Shown piece by piece: positions 26,481-32,974 of a stretch of 32,987 nucleotides of DNA. Made by a program: the position numbers and the translations under genes. The notes beneath the pieces are model-generated. The model ran no database searches. It had not been told where the DNA came from and saw only the letters and a program-made list of their open reading frames with translations. Each line of letters starts with the position of its first letter. Position 1 is the first letter of the stretch. The stretch covers positions 1 through 32,987 of the forward strand of contig CALUMK010000028.1 in NCBI GenBank assembly GCA_944321735.1, read 5' to 3'. The stretch is from an uncultured Bacteroidales bacterium. Lineage in GTDB: Bacteria; Bacteroidota; Bacteroidia; Bacteroidales; P3.

Positions 26481-26488
26481 GAAAAGAG

Positions 26489-26776
26489 ATGGGTACAGCA
26501 GTCAGTATCAGCGTTGTATGCTATCGCTACAAGCGGCTTGCCAACGGAGAAAGTCCACTGATGCTCCGCGTGAGCAAGGACGGAAAAAGAAGTATGCGCA
26601 GTTTGGGCGTTTCAGTCGATACCAAACACTGGGATTTCAGGAAGAATGAACCTAAGCTCAGATGCCCGAATCGGGAGTACATTCTTGACATTATCCTAAA
26701 GGCCAAGCAGAAAACGAGTAAGTTACATGAAAGTTTGCTTGCATGGAAACCGTTTGGTATCTTTGCGGAGCAATAA
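26489..26776 (+). pseudogene. Truncated tyrosine integrase (Arm-DNA-binding domain only)
   Basis: A 95-residue remnant. From ATG 26489 (MGTAVSISVVCYRYKRLANG) it follows the N-terminal Arm domain of Bacteroides mobile-element integrases, with SPLMLRVSKDGKRSMRSLGV, HWDFRKNEPKLRCPNREYI and a following helix. After about residue 75 (KQKTSKLHES) similarity to the family ends, and the frame closes at 26776. Full enzymes have about 400 residues with an R...H-x-x-R...Y catalytic domain; none is present here or elsewhere in the island. The promoter of the next gene lies inside its tail, so a deletion or replacement joined the toxin module here. Confidence 0.8.
26734..26765 (+). promoter_or_regulatory. 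Promoter of the toxin-antitoxin operon
   Basis: TTTG (26734-26737), a 20-nt spacer and TATCTTTG (26758-26765) match the consensus fully. The start of transcription near 26772 leaves a leader of about 15 nt before the toxin ATG at 26787. Confidence 0.75.
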
Positions 26777-26786
26777 TCTGAACCCA

Positions 26787-27131
26787 ATGAGCGGCCGAAG
26801 AATTAAAATAGCATTTATGGACGCAGCAAGGGAGTTTGTGTCATCCCTGCCAGAAAAGGCGCAAAAGAAAATGACCTATAACCTTCTTAAAGTGGAGGGT
26901 GGAGAAATTGATAAGGAAATCTTCAAGAAATTGGAGAACTCCGAGATATGGGAGTTTCGGACACTTTTTAGCGGGATATGTTACCGCCTGTTTGCCTTTT
27001 GGGACACGGAAATAGAGGCTTTAGTGGTTGCCACTCACGGGATAAAGAAAAAGACGCAGAAAACGCCTAAAAGGGAGATAGAAAAGGCGGAGAAATTGAG
27101 GAAAGAATACTTCAACGATAAAAACAAATAG
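26787..27131 (+). CDS. Type II toxin of the HigB/RelE (Gp49-like) family
   Basis: A 114-residue basic protein predicted to cleave ribosome-bound mRNA. The Gp49/DUF891 pattern is visible: MDAAREFVSSLPEKAQKK, then FKKLENSEIWEFRTLFSGIC, YRLFAFWD and VVATHGIKKKTQKTP, with a lysine-rich C-terminal helix. The start ATG 26787 fits the short leader predicted from its promoter; the frame is open to 26727, but those bases are promoter. The antitoxin gene follows after 2 bp. Toxin-first order is typical for higBA. It is more AT-rich than the core genes, consistent with acquisition on the island. Confidence 0.88.
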   Translation: MSGRRIKIAFMDAAREFVSSLPEKAQKKMTYNLLKVEGGEIDKEIFKKLENSEIWEFRTLFSGICYRLFAFWDTEIEALVVATHGIKKKTQKTPKREIEKAEKLRKEYFNDKNK

Positions 27132-27133
27132 CT

Positions 27134-27466
27134 ATGGGAAAGATGAACTTAACCCCGCTTAGCGTGGTCGTGGATGAGGTTTGGGGCGAAAAAGGCACTC
27201 CCGAAAGGGATGCCATGGAAGCTCAGCTCAAAGAGGATTTGCAGGCATATTACATTGGAGAGGCTATCAGGGCAGAACGGCTCAGACAAAACCTTACACA
27301 GGAGGAGTTAGGGGCTAAAGTGGGTGTAAAGAAGTCGCAAATATCCAAACTTGAAAGCGGCAAGTGTATAATAACCCTCCCTACCATGAGCAAAGTTTTC
27401 AAGGCATTGGGCTTCGGCTCGGCCACTCTTGACTTGGGCGTAGGCGGAAAGGTCGCCTTGTGGTAA
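27134..27466 (+). CDS. HigA-like antitoxin, XRE-family HTH
   Basis: A 110-residue partner of the upstream toxin, expected to bind it and repress the shared promoter. The XRE helix-turn-helix spans about residues 44-98 (AIRAERLRQNLTQEELGAKV, then GVKKSQISKLESGK). The N-terminal extension (MNLTPLSVVVDEVWGEKGTP) is of the kind found in toxin-first Bacteroidetes pairs. A start at residue 4 (MNLTP) is also possible. The 2-bp spacing from the toxin indicates one transcript. Confidence 0.88.
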   Translation: MGKMNLTPLSVVVDEVWGEKGTPERDAMEAQLKEDLQAYYIGEAIRAERLRQNLTQEELGAKVGVKKSQISKLESGKCIITLPTMSKVFKALGFGSATLDLGVGGKVALW

Positions 27467-27486
27467 GGATGCAATAGCTGCAAGCA

Positions 27487-27672
27487 ATGGAGCAGATTGG
27501 GAACATGAAGCTCTACTCCTTGGACGAGGTGAAAGACGAGCTTATCGGTAAGGTGGGAACTCCAGAGAGGGACGAACACGAGCGAAAGGTGGAAGAAGCC
27601 TTGCTGGCCTACCGAATAAAGTCCATGCCATATAGGAAGCCTTGTCAATGCCAAGCATCTGGTAGAGAGTAA
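27487..27672 (+). pseudogene. Orphan N-terminal fragment of a second HigA-like antitoxin
   Basis: The first 40 or so residues (MKLYSLDEVKDELIGKVGTP, then ERDEHERKVEEALLAYRI) align with the N-terminus of the neighbouring antitoxin: both have an Asp-Glu-Val core, the block GTPERD and an A/L-AY segment. After LLAYRI the sequence turns into unrelated residues and stops at 27672, so the HTH domain is missing. No partner toxin is seen. It is most simply a decayed second antitoxin, left by recombination between related modules. A short functional N-terminal peptide cannot be excluded. Confidence 0.6.
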
Positions 27673-28046
27673 TTGTAACATGGGATTGTCTATCATATAT
27701 AGGTATAAAGGAAAGCAATCCGTCCTTAAAGTACTGGGTCGATGATTGCCGATAGTCTTAGGCATCTAAGCCGTCCAAGAACGGCTGTCTTTAGCTTTCT
27801 TACCTACCTATTCCTATAACAACACCCTATATACTGCTTGCGTACCGCTATCCATGACAAACGCCCCCCTGTCCTTGGGAAAGGGGAAATTCCTGCCGAT
27901 GCAGTTGCCGAACGGCGGGGATTGGCAGGTTATGATTCTTGTGGTGAAGATGTCGGATTGAATGCGGAAAACTCTGGTTCATCTATTGATGTTTCGACAC
28001 TAAGTATGTGGATGAATAGCAAGTAATATTAAAAACCGAACTTGCT
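27673..28046 (+). other. Island spacer with hairpin and doubtful short ORFs
   Basis: This 374-bp stretch has a hairpin AAGCCGT/ACGGCT near 27768-27786 followed by a pyrimidine-rich tract, a possible terminator of the antitoxin transcript. Two overlapping short frames exist: 27854-27961 (35 residues, MTNAPLSLGKGKFLPMQLPN...) and one ending at 28026 without a good ATG. Neither is convincing. They may be remnants of a larger deleted gene. Confidence 0.4.
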
Positions 28047-28325
28047 ATGGATGCGAAAACACTTGTCGATTACCAAGTCCTTCACGGGCAGAACGAGGTC
28101 GTGGAAGCCTTGATGAAGAACGATGAAAGCCTTTGGGAACAGCTGCCAGAGGATGCGGAAATCCTTGAATGGTGGCTTGTTTCGCCTTGGCTGGCCGAAT
28201 GGCTGCTACGGTCAGGGGAATGCGTTCTGGAGGCTTACGGTTCTTCATGGTGGGGCAGGCAGACCAGCGGTCAGGCCATCTGGATGGATGCCGTGATTCA
28301 GGAAATCGCCCGTTCTTTCATGTAG
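28047..28325 (+). CDS. Small tryptophan-rich protein of unknown function
   Basis: A 92-residue, acidic, soluble-looking protein (MDAKTLVDYQVLHGQNEVVE), notable for WWLVSPWLAEWLL and SSWWGRQTSGQAIWMD. These blocks have the feel of a conserved family seen on mobile elements, with an acidic N-terminal half and the WWGR-TxGQAI signature, but I cannot name it. There is no signal peptide or membrane span. It stands alone on the plus strand between the antitoxin remnant and the ncRNA candidate; no strong promoter was found. It is accepted as real for its clean ATG start and protein-like composition. Confidence 0.65.
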   Translation: MDAKTLVDYQVLHGQNEVVEALMKNDESLWEQLPEDAEILEWWLVSPWLAEWLLRSGECVLEAYGSSWWGRQTSGQAIWMDAVIQEIARSFM

Positions 28326-28390
28326 CCTTGGCTGCTATCGGCTAAAAGGCTAATTTTGTCTTGACAATACCCCTGAGTGCCAAAAATGCT

Positions 28391-28398
28391 TATCTTTG
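28391..28398 (+). promoter_or_regulatory. Putative promoter of ncRNA candidate (-7 box)
   Basis: TATCTTTG matches TAnnTTTG exactly. TTGAC lies at 28361, but 27 nt upstream, longer than usual, so the -33 element is uncertain. A start near 28403 would coincide with the first hairpin. Confidence 0.55.
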
Positions 28399-28402
28399 TG
28401 GC

Positions 28403-28625
28403 GTTGGGCGACCAACGACATATTGTGAAAGTGTTTTGTTTCATCCTTGGCTAAGAATCTGGAAAATTTTAAGCAAACAAGGAGAAACGATAGCATTCTT
28501 CACTTGTTCTGCATATATCATTCCGATATATACGGCCAAGTGTTGGGGTATTGTTTCTGTTTGTTTGCGGGCATTCCAGAGCCTTTAGCCAGATAGAGCA
28601 ACGGCCTCAACACTTTTCTTTTTAT
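28403..28625 (+). ncRNA. Candidate structured non-coding RNA, about 220 nt
   Basis: Between a -7 box and a T-rich end, five helices can be drawn by eye. (1) CGTTGG-GCGA-CCAACG, 28402-28417, with a GNRA loop. (2) GTGAA 28425-28429 with TTCAC 28499-28503. (3) Nested in it, GTTTC+CCTTG (28438-28442, 28445-28449) with CAAGG+GAAAC (28478-28482, 28484-28488). (4) ATATATC/GATATAT, 28513-28531. (5) AGTGTTGGGG (28539-28548) with CCTCAACACT (28604-28613), then TTTCTTTTT. The apparent ORF across it lacks a good start. It may be a regulatory RNA or a leader for the gene at 28673. The family is unknown to me. Confidence 0.6.
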
Positions 28626-28672
28626 CTATTCATCACATCTTTTGGGGCTGGGGATGGCTAAAAGCTATTTTT

Positions 28673-28909
28673 ATGAGCAATTGGAAAATTGTCAGACTGG
28701 ATTCTTGCCAAAACGGGCAGAGAACAGCAGAAATTGAACCTGTTAATGGTGGAGCAAATGCAGAAGTCTCTATTTCAGAACAGAATGGAGCGGTTCATGT
28801 GATTCCTGTGGCGACACCAAAATCTTCATCGGTGGCCTCCACTTTTGCGGAAATCCCTGTGGGAAAAACGGTTGCTACATTGCAAGTGGGAGATATAATT
28901 TCTTGGTAA
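28673..28909 (+). CDS. Small protein of unknown function
   Basis: A 78-residue soluble protein (MSNWKIVRLDSCQNGQRTAE) with mostly beta-type composition, one cysteine, and a C-terminal stretch resembling a small beta-barrel (VGKTVATLQVGDIISW). There is no signal peptide or membrane span, and I recognise no family. It begins about 48 bp after the terminator-like end of the ncRNA candidate, so it could be read from that transcript or have its own promoter. A palindrome with T-rich flank follows 18 bp after its stop and probably ends transcription. Confidence 0.55.
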   Translation: MSNWKIVRLDSCQNGQRTAEIEPVNGGANAEVSISEQNGAVHVIPVATPKSSSVASTFAEIPVGKTVATLQVGDIISW

Positions 28910-28926
28910 TGTTGCAATAAGGCAAT

Positions 28927-28996
28927 GGCACGACATAAGAGGAATAACCTTTAATCGGAATGAGGGGGTATATACTAATATGTCGTGCCTGTTTTT
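28927..28996. terminator. Long-spaced palindrome, probable terminator
   Basis: GGCACGACATA (28927-28937) and TATGTCGTGCC (28979-28989) pair perfectly over 11 bp around 41 nt, followed by GTTTTTA. It lies between the small protein gene and the lipoprotein gene. The long unpaired centre is unusual for a plain terminator. Confidence 0.55.
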
Positions 28997-29026
28997 ATGT
29001 TTTAATTGGTTATTAATGTATATTGT

Positions 29027-30304
29027 ATGAGAACTAAGTGTTTGTTATTGCCTTTAATGGCATTATGCCTTGCTGGCTGCCATCCCGAAGAGGATAAGAG
29101 TTTGCGGATTGATGGCCAGAATTTCCCAGATGATGTATTCAGGTCGTATTTGACCGAGAATTTCGATTTGGACGGTAACGGGGTGCTGGACGAAGATGAA
29201 ATATTGGCAGTGGATTCGATAAATGTTCGTAATCATTTCAGTAATCCCATGTCAGGTGTTATCTATACCTTGGATATGATTGATAGGTTTGAGAACTTAC
29301 GGTATTTGGATTGTTATGGACATCAGATTAAGAATCTGGACTTAAGCCAAAATAAGGCTTTGGTGTATTTGGAGTGTGGACATAATCCATTGGCAAATTT
29401 GAATGTGAGCGGCTGCTTATCTCTGCGCAGTCTGCAGTGTGTCTCGTCTAATCTGAAAGAATTGGATTTGAGCAAGAATGCAGCCTTGGAACAGTTGACC
29501 ATTGGAGGGAGTATGGCAAGTCTTGACCTGAAAGGGTGTGAACTCTTGGAGTATTTGGAGGTTCGGAGCGGCCAGCTGACAAGCTTGGATGTGAGTAGTT
29601 GCACTGTTTTGAAATCTATGGGACTCTACTTCTGCGACCAGTTGACGAGTTTGGACATGAGTGGTTTCACGGCCTTGGAGTATTTGGATGTTGGGAGCAA
29701 CCAGCTGACGAGCCTGGACGTGAGCGGCTGCACTTCCTTGACGAGCTTGGACTGCGGAATCAATCGGCTGACGAGTTTGGATATGAGCGGCTGCACCGCC
29801 TTGACGGAGTTGGTCTGCAGCTATAACCAGCTGACAGACTTGGACGTGAGCGGCTGCACGGCCTTGACGAGGTTGGAATGCTCCGAAAACCAGCTGACGG
29901 ACTTGGATGTAAGCGATTGCACGGCCTTGGCGTACTTGAACTGCTCCTATAACCAGCTGACGGCCTTGGACGTGAGCGGCTGCACCGCCTTGGAGATCTT
30001 GTATTGCTACAACAACCAGCTGACAAGTTTGGATTTGAGTAAGAACACTGCCTTGGGATATTTGCAATGCAGCGGTGAATACCATGTTACAGCCATGCTT
30101 AATATGTTTGATTTGAATCAATTGCCAGAGGGGTTTGATAGAAGCAAGGTGATTGATTGGAACGGAGGAACAGTAGAGGGTACAGTGTTGACCTTTACGC
30201 AACCAGAGGTTACATATACCTATGATACAGAGTACGCTGGAGAAGCATGGCATGTACGGTATGTTGACTTTACGCTGGTTTGTGACAACTACGAGACCAA
30301 GTAG
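29027..30304 (+). CDS. Leucine-rich-repeat lipoprotein with EF-hand-like loop
   Basis: A 425-residue surface or periplasmic lipoprotein. ATG 29027 gives a signal peptide MRTKCLLLPLMALCLAGC whose LAGC lipobox places the lipid on Cys18. An EF-hand-like calcium loop, DLDGNGVLDEDEI, lies at about residues 48-60. Twelve or so leucine-rich repeats of 20-22 (mostly 21) residues follow, of the form LxxLxCxxNQLTxLDVSGCTA (about 90-345), then a beta-rich C-terminal domain. The layout is like BspA/internalin-type adhesins; binding partners are unknown. Repeats 5-12 are the most alike at DNA level, suggesting recent duplication. The next gene follows by 32 bp. The frame is open to 29006, but that start would spoil the signal peptide. 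Confidence 0.88.
   Translation: MRTKCLLLPLMALCLAGCHPEEDKSLRIDGQNFPDDVFRSYLTENFDLDGNGVLDEDEILAVDSINVRNHFSNPMSGVIYTLDMIDRFENLRYLDCYGHQIKNLDLSQNKALVYLECGHNPLANLNVSGCLSLRSLQCVSSNLKELDLSKNAALEQLTIGGSMASLDLKGCELLEYLEVRSGQLTSLDVSSCTVLKSMGLYFCDQLTSLDMSGFTALEYLDVGSNQLTSLDVSGCTSLTSLDCGINRLTSLDMSGCTALTELVCSYNQLTDLDVSGCTALTRLECSENQLTDLDVSDCTALAYLNCSYNQLTALDVSGCTALEILYCYNNQLTSLDLSKNTALGYLQCSGEYHVTAMLNMFDLNQLPEGFDRSKVIDWNGGTVEGTVLTFTQPEVTYTYDTEYAGEAWHVRYVDFTLVCDNYETK
29560..30040 (+). repeat. Tandem 63-bp repeats encoding LRR units
   Basis: Units such as TTGGACGTGAGCGGCTGCAC recur about every 63 bp (21 codons), with CAGCTGAC marking each start. Several neighbouring units are almost identical, whereas the first four repeats of the gene are diverged. 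Such arrays can expand or contract. Confidence 0.8.
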
Positions 30305-30336
30305 CACTAAGTTTAACAATCTAAAATCAAGACGTT

Positions 30337-30861
30337 ATGAAGAAAAAGACAATCAAGGCAAAGAATGCGCAAGTGTATTTTGTGCTGAGCCTTAATCAAA
30401 TGTTGAGTGGGCTGATTCCAGCCAGAGTACTTTGTGACAGATTGCGAAAGCTGCGGTCTTTTATTGCGCAAAATTCGGCTTTGTATCATACTATTGGAGA
30501 GTTGTTGCCTTGTGCGGAATTATGGATTGATAGGGGAATTAGCCAAGAAGATAAGGCGCAATTAGACGCTTTGGCTAAGAGAGAAAGTGTCCTGATGTGT
30601 TTCTTACGGAAACATGCATTCAGAGTGGCCGACCCCGATATATTCCCTTCTGTTCCTCATATACATGACGGGAATCGGAAACTAGATGTGTTTCTCGGCT
30701 GTTGGGATAACGAGGATTGTATGTCGGATAAGAAGTTCGCTGATTTGTGGAATGATGATGATTTTATACGGAGGATAGAGAAGAACATAGATGCGTTATC
30801 TGGGAAATGTGTCTCGGAAGGAAAGTATGAAATTTCGGAAATTCCTGCCTTGAAGGAATAA
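30337..30861 (+). CDS. Protein of unknown function downstream of LRR lipoprotein
   Basis: A 174-residue soluble protein (MKKKTIKAKNAQVYFVLSLN) with no signal peptide or membrane span. The N-terminal half is helical (RVLCDRLRKLRSFIAQNSAL), and the middle has the block FPSVPHIHDGNRKLDVFLGC, whose His-x-His and Asp/Asn residues could bind metal, though no known family is recognised. The C-terminal part is acidic. It is relatively AT-rich, like the other island genes. It lies 32 bp after the lipoprotein and is probably cotranscribed, but no functional link is evident. Confidence 0.7.
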   Translation: MKKKTIKAKNAQVYFVLSLNQMLSGLIPARVLCDRLRKLRSFIAQNSALYHTIGELLPCAELWIDRGISQEDKAQLDALAKRESVLMCFLRKHAFRVADPDIFPSVPHIHDGNRKLDVFLGCWDNEDCMSDKKFADLWNDDDFIRRIEKNIDALSGKCVSEGKYEISEIPALKE

Positions 30862-30950
30862 ATTTTCAACATAAAGTAAGTCCTAATGTGTAGCGGCTGG
30901 TCAGCGTTCGGATGAAACCGAGGGGCTGGCCAGTCGCCAATCAGCCAGCA

Positions 30951-31058
30951 ATGGCCGATAAAAAGTCAAACCAAGCCCTCATTGGTATCGAGGCAGGGGA
31001 AAAGAGCCTTGCCGAATACTGGACAGAGGGAGTAAAAAAACAAGATAGAAATCAATAA
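30951..31058 (+). CDS. Doubtful 35-residue ORF
   Basis: MADKKSNQALIGIEAGEKSL... followed by a stop at 31058, preceded by GC-rich repeated words (GGCTGGTCAG and GGCTGGCCAG). It could be a small gene or the end of a deleted one. The rest of 30862-31087 shows nothing recognisable. Confidence 0.25.
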   Translation: MADKKSNQALIGIEAGEKSLAEYWTEGVKKQDRNQ

Positions 31059-31087
31059 TTATTAACTTGTCTTGGAGGGCGCGTAAG

Positions 31088-31135
31088 GTCAACCAACACG
31101 TCAATAAATACGTCAACCAGCACGTCAACCGTTAC
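31088..31135. repeat. Four 12-bp direct repeats (putative integrase arm sites, right end)
   Basis: GTCAACCAACAC, GTCAATAAATAC, GTCAACCAGCAC and GTCAACCGTTAC lie head to tail at 31088, 31100, 31112 and 31124, just inside the right att copy. The same word precedes the integrase fragment at the left end. Role as arm-type recombinase sites is inferred. Confidence 0.65.
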
Positions 31136-31173
31136 AGCAATCGATGGTGTAAATAGTTGGGAATCAAGTTGTA

Positions 31174-31349
31174 TCAGCTTGGTAGAGTACACGTCTGGGG
31201 GGCGTGTTGTCGCAGGTTCAAATCCTGTCATCCCGACTCTAACTCCTTGGTTGCCAATGTGCGGTCAAGGAGTTTTTTTATACTCTGACTGCGATGAAAG
31301 ACGGTTTCCGTGGCTTGTGGCGGCCTTCGCGTCAACCAAGACGTCAACC
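31174..31349 (+). repeat. Island direct repeat, right copy, with tRNA-Pro 3' fragment
   Basis: 176 bp almost identical to 26304-26480. 31174-31236 is the last 63 nt of tRNA-Pro without acceptor 5' strand or promoter, so it is not a working tRNA. The terminator hairpin (31241-31274) and two GTCAACC boxes (31331, 31343) follow. Because it repeats left-end element DNA as well as the tRNA, it may mark the left end of a second tandem element. Confidence 0.88.
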
Positions 31350-31432
31350 TACTTATATTCGAAGAAACTCATTCTCCATAAAAGTTTGGTATATGCCGCT
31401 AACAGATCTTGGGTGTGGGCTGCCTATATCAT

Positions 31433-32803
31433 TCAGAGCAAGGGCGTCATATATAAAGGCAAATACACAATGCCATTTTCTGTTTTCATGTCCTTGTCGT
31501 GGAGCACGTAGGGAGTGGATAGCTGGGAACTGTACTTGGCTAGGCACTTTTTCAATGAATTCAGTGTGTAGCGTTGACCAGACTTCACTTCTATGGGAGA
31601 AATATTGTGTCTGCTGGTCGTTACGGGTTTGGCTATCAGGAAGTCAATCTCCATGCGATTCTCCGCCGATGTTCGGGAACTGTTGCTGAAGAAATAAAGT
31701 TTGTGTCCTGCCGCCCGAAGCATTTGCGCCACGATGTTCTCCACCAACATACCCTCGTTCACTTCCAGCTTGTCAAACATCAGTTTCCGGTAAAGGTCCG
31801 CACTGACAATTCCCCGTTCATCGAAAGCATGGCTGATAAGCAATCCGGTATCGCCCATATAGCATTTCAGTGTAGTGCGCTCTTCATTCAGTTTCAACCC
31901 GATGCTCGGTTCTGTAGAATTGTAGCAGCAGTTGATGATTTTGGCATCACTCAGCCAAAAGAACGCCTGCGAATAATCCCGCATACGGGCTTCGCTTTGC
32001 AAGGCAGACAAGACAAATTTCTTTTCGTGCTTCTGTAGTTGCCCCGGTATTTCCTCAAAGATAGCGGCAACTTTAGTTTCTTGATTGTCTGCATATTTAT
32101 GGATGTCGTTGCGGTAAAGGATCAATATGTCGCGTTTTACCTCATCCACTTTTTCAAAGTCCCGAGTTTCCGCATATTTGGAAACAGCTTGCGGCATACC
32201 CCCAACAATCAGGTATTGCCGGAAATAATCCATTGCCCGACGGTGAAAGGCCTCCATCGGAAGACGCTTCTCAAACCTCATCCGAATATAAGGCATCAGC
32301 ATTTCATCTCCCATAGCCCATAGGAATTCCTCAAAATCCATCGGGAACATTTCTATGGTGTGTTCCTCGGAAGGCAGCATGATGTCCTTGACATTCTTCT
32401 TGATGGAAATGAGCGAGCCCGTTTCAATGTAGTCATAACGCCGGTCTGATACCAAATGTTTGATGGCTGCACGGGCACGGGGACAAAACTGCACTTCATC
32501 GAATATAATCAAGGAACGGGCTTCCTCGTCTTTCGTTTGACGTGGTGTGAGCTTCTGCCTGAAGTAAAGCTCCAGATTCATGAAAAGCATGTCAAGGTCG
32601 TCCAGATAAAGGCTGAAGAACTCCATCACCTGCGGATTTACCTTGCTGAAGTCCACCAGAATGTAAGATTCATATTCTTTACGCGCAAATTCTTCTACAA
32701 TATAGCTTTTCCCTATACGTCTGGCTCCTTCTATCAAAAGGGCAGTATCACCCTTGTGGTTCTTCTTCCATTCCAACAGCTTATCGTATATCTTTCTTCT
32801 CAT
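31433..32803 (-). CDS. AAA_14/DUF4143 ATPase
   Basis: A 456-residue stand-alone P-loop ATPase of the AAA_14 plus DUF4143 type, common as scattered accessory genes in Bacteroidetes; the cellular role is undefined. Walker A is a variant, LLIEGARRIGKSYIVEEFA (GARRIGKS). Walker B is SLIIFDEVQFCPRARAAIKH. ETGSLISI is the sensor region. The C-terminal DUF4143 part has a nuclease-like core, EIDFLI plus PIEVKSGQRYT (E...D...ExK pattern). Length is normal and the frame intact. It lies beyond the right att copy, convergent with it, and 83 bp of unassigned sequence separate the two. Confidence 0.9.
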   Translation of the reverse strand: MRRKIYDKLLEWKKNHKGDTALLIEGARRIGKSYIVEEFARKEYESYILVDFSKVNPQVMEFFSLYLDDLDMLFMNLELYFRQKLTPRQTKDEEARSLIIFDEVQFCPRARAAIKHLVSDRRYDYIETGSLISIKKNVKDIMLPSEEHTIEMFPMDFEEFLWAMGDEMLMPYIRMRFEKRLPMEAFHRRAMDYFRQYLIVGGMPQAVSKYAETRDFEKVDEVKRDILILYRNDIHKYADNQETKVAAIFEEIPGQLQKHEKKFVLSALQSEARMRDYSQAFFWLSDAKIINCCYNSTEPSIGLKLNEERTTLKCYMGDTGLLISHAFDERGIVSADLYRKLMFDKLEVNEGMLVENIVAQMLRAAGHKLYFFSNSSRTSAENRMEIDFLIAKPVTTSRHNISPIEVKSGQRYTLNSLKKCLAKYSSQLSTPYVLHDKDMKTENGIVYLPLYMTPLL

Positions 32804-32805
32804 AA

Positions 32806-32974
32806 TTCACATATTCGTTTTTATTGTCGTATTGGAATTTCACATATTCAAGATTATTGCACTTGCAAAAGTACACCTTTTCTTGAATTTCAAAGTGCTT
32901 TTTGTGCCAGCTTGACCTTCCCTGAATTTGGTTGACACTTTTAGAGCGGTTAAACTAATATACTTTACATATTC
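32806..32974. repeat. Three TTCACATATTC repeats around the ATPase promoter
   Basis: TTCACATATTC occurs at 32806-32816 and 32839-32849, in the predicted leader, and as TTTACATATTC at 32964-32974, upstream of the promoter. Same orientation, 33 bp apart for the first two. They may be operator sites; nothing else is seen between 32804 and 32987. Confidence 0.45.
32866..32894 (-). promoter_or_regulatory. Putative promoter of the ATPase gene
   Basis: On the minus strand, TTTG (32894-32891) and TACTTTTG (32873-32866) are separated by 17 nt, slightly short. The start of transcription would be near 32860, leaving about 57 nt of leader. Confidence 0.55.

Noticed and set aside
28361-28588. 75-codon frame across the ncRNA candidate
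   Set aside because: No ATG start, an odd Cys/Trp-rich composition, and it overlaps a promoter, hairpins and a terminator. It is better explained as non-coding RNA, although misannotated proteins from such DNA may exist in databases.
31088-31135. Short regularly spaced repeats considered as a CRISPR array
   Set aside because: Units are 12 bp, directly adjacent, without 30-bp spacers and with no cas genes nearby.
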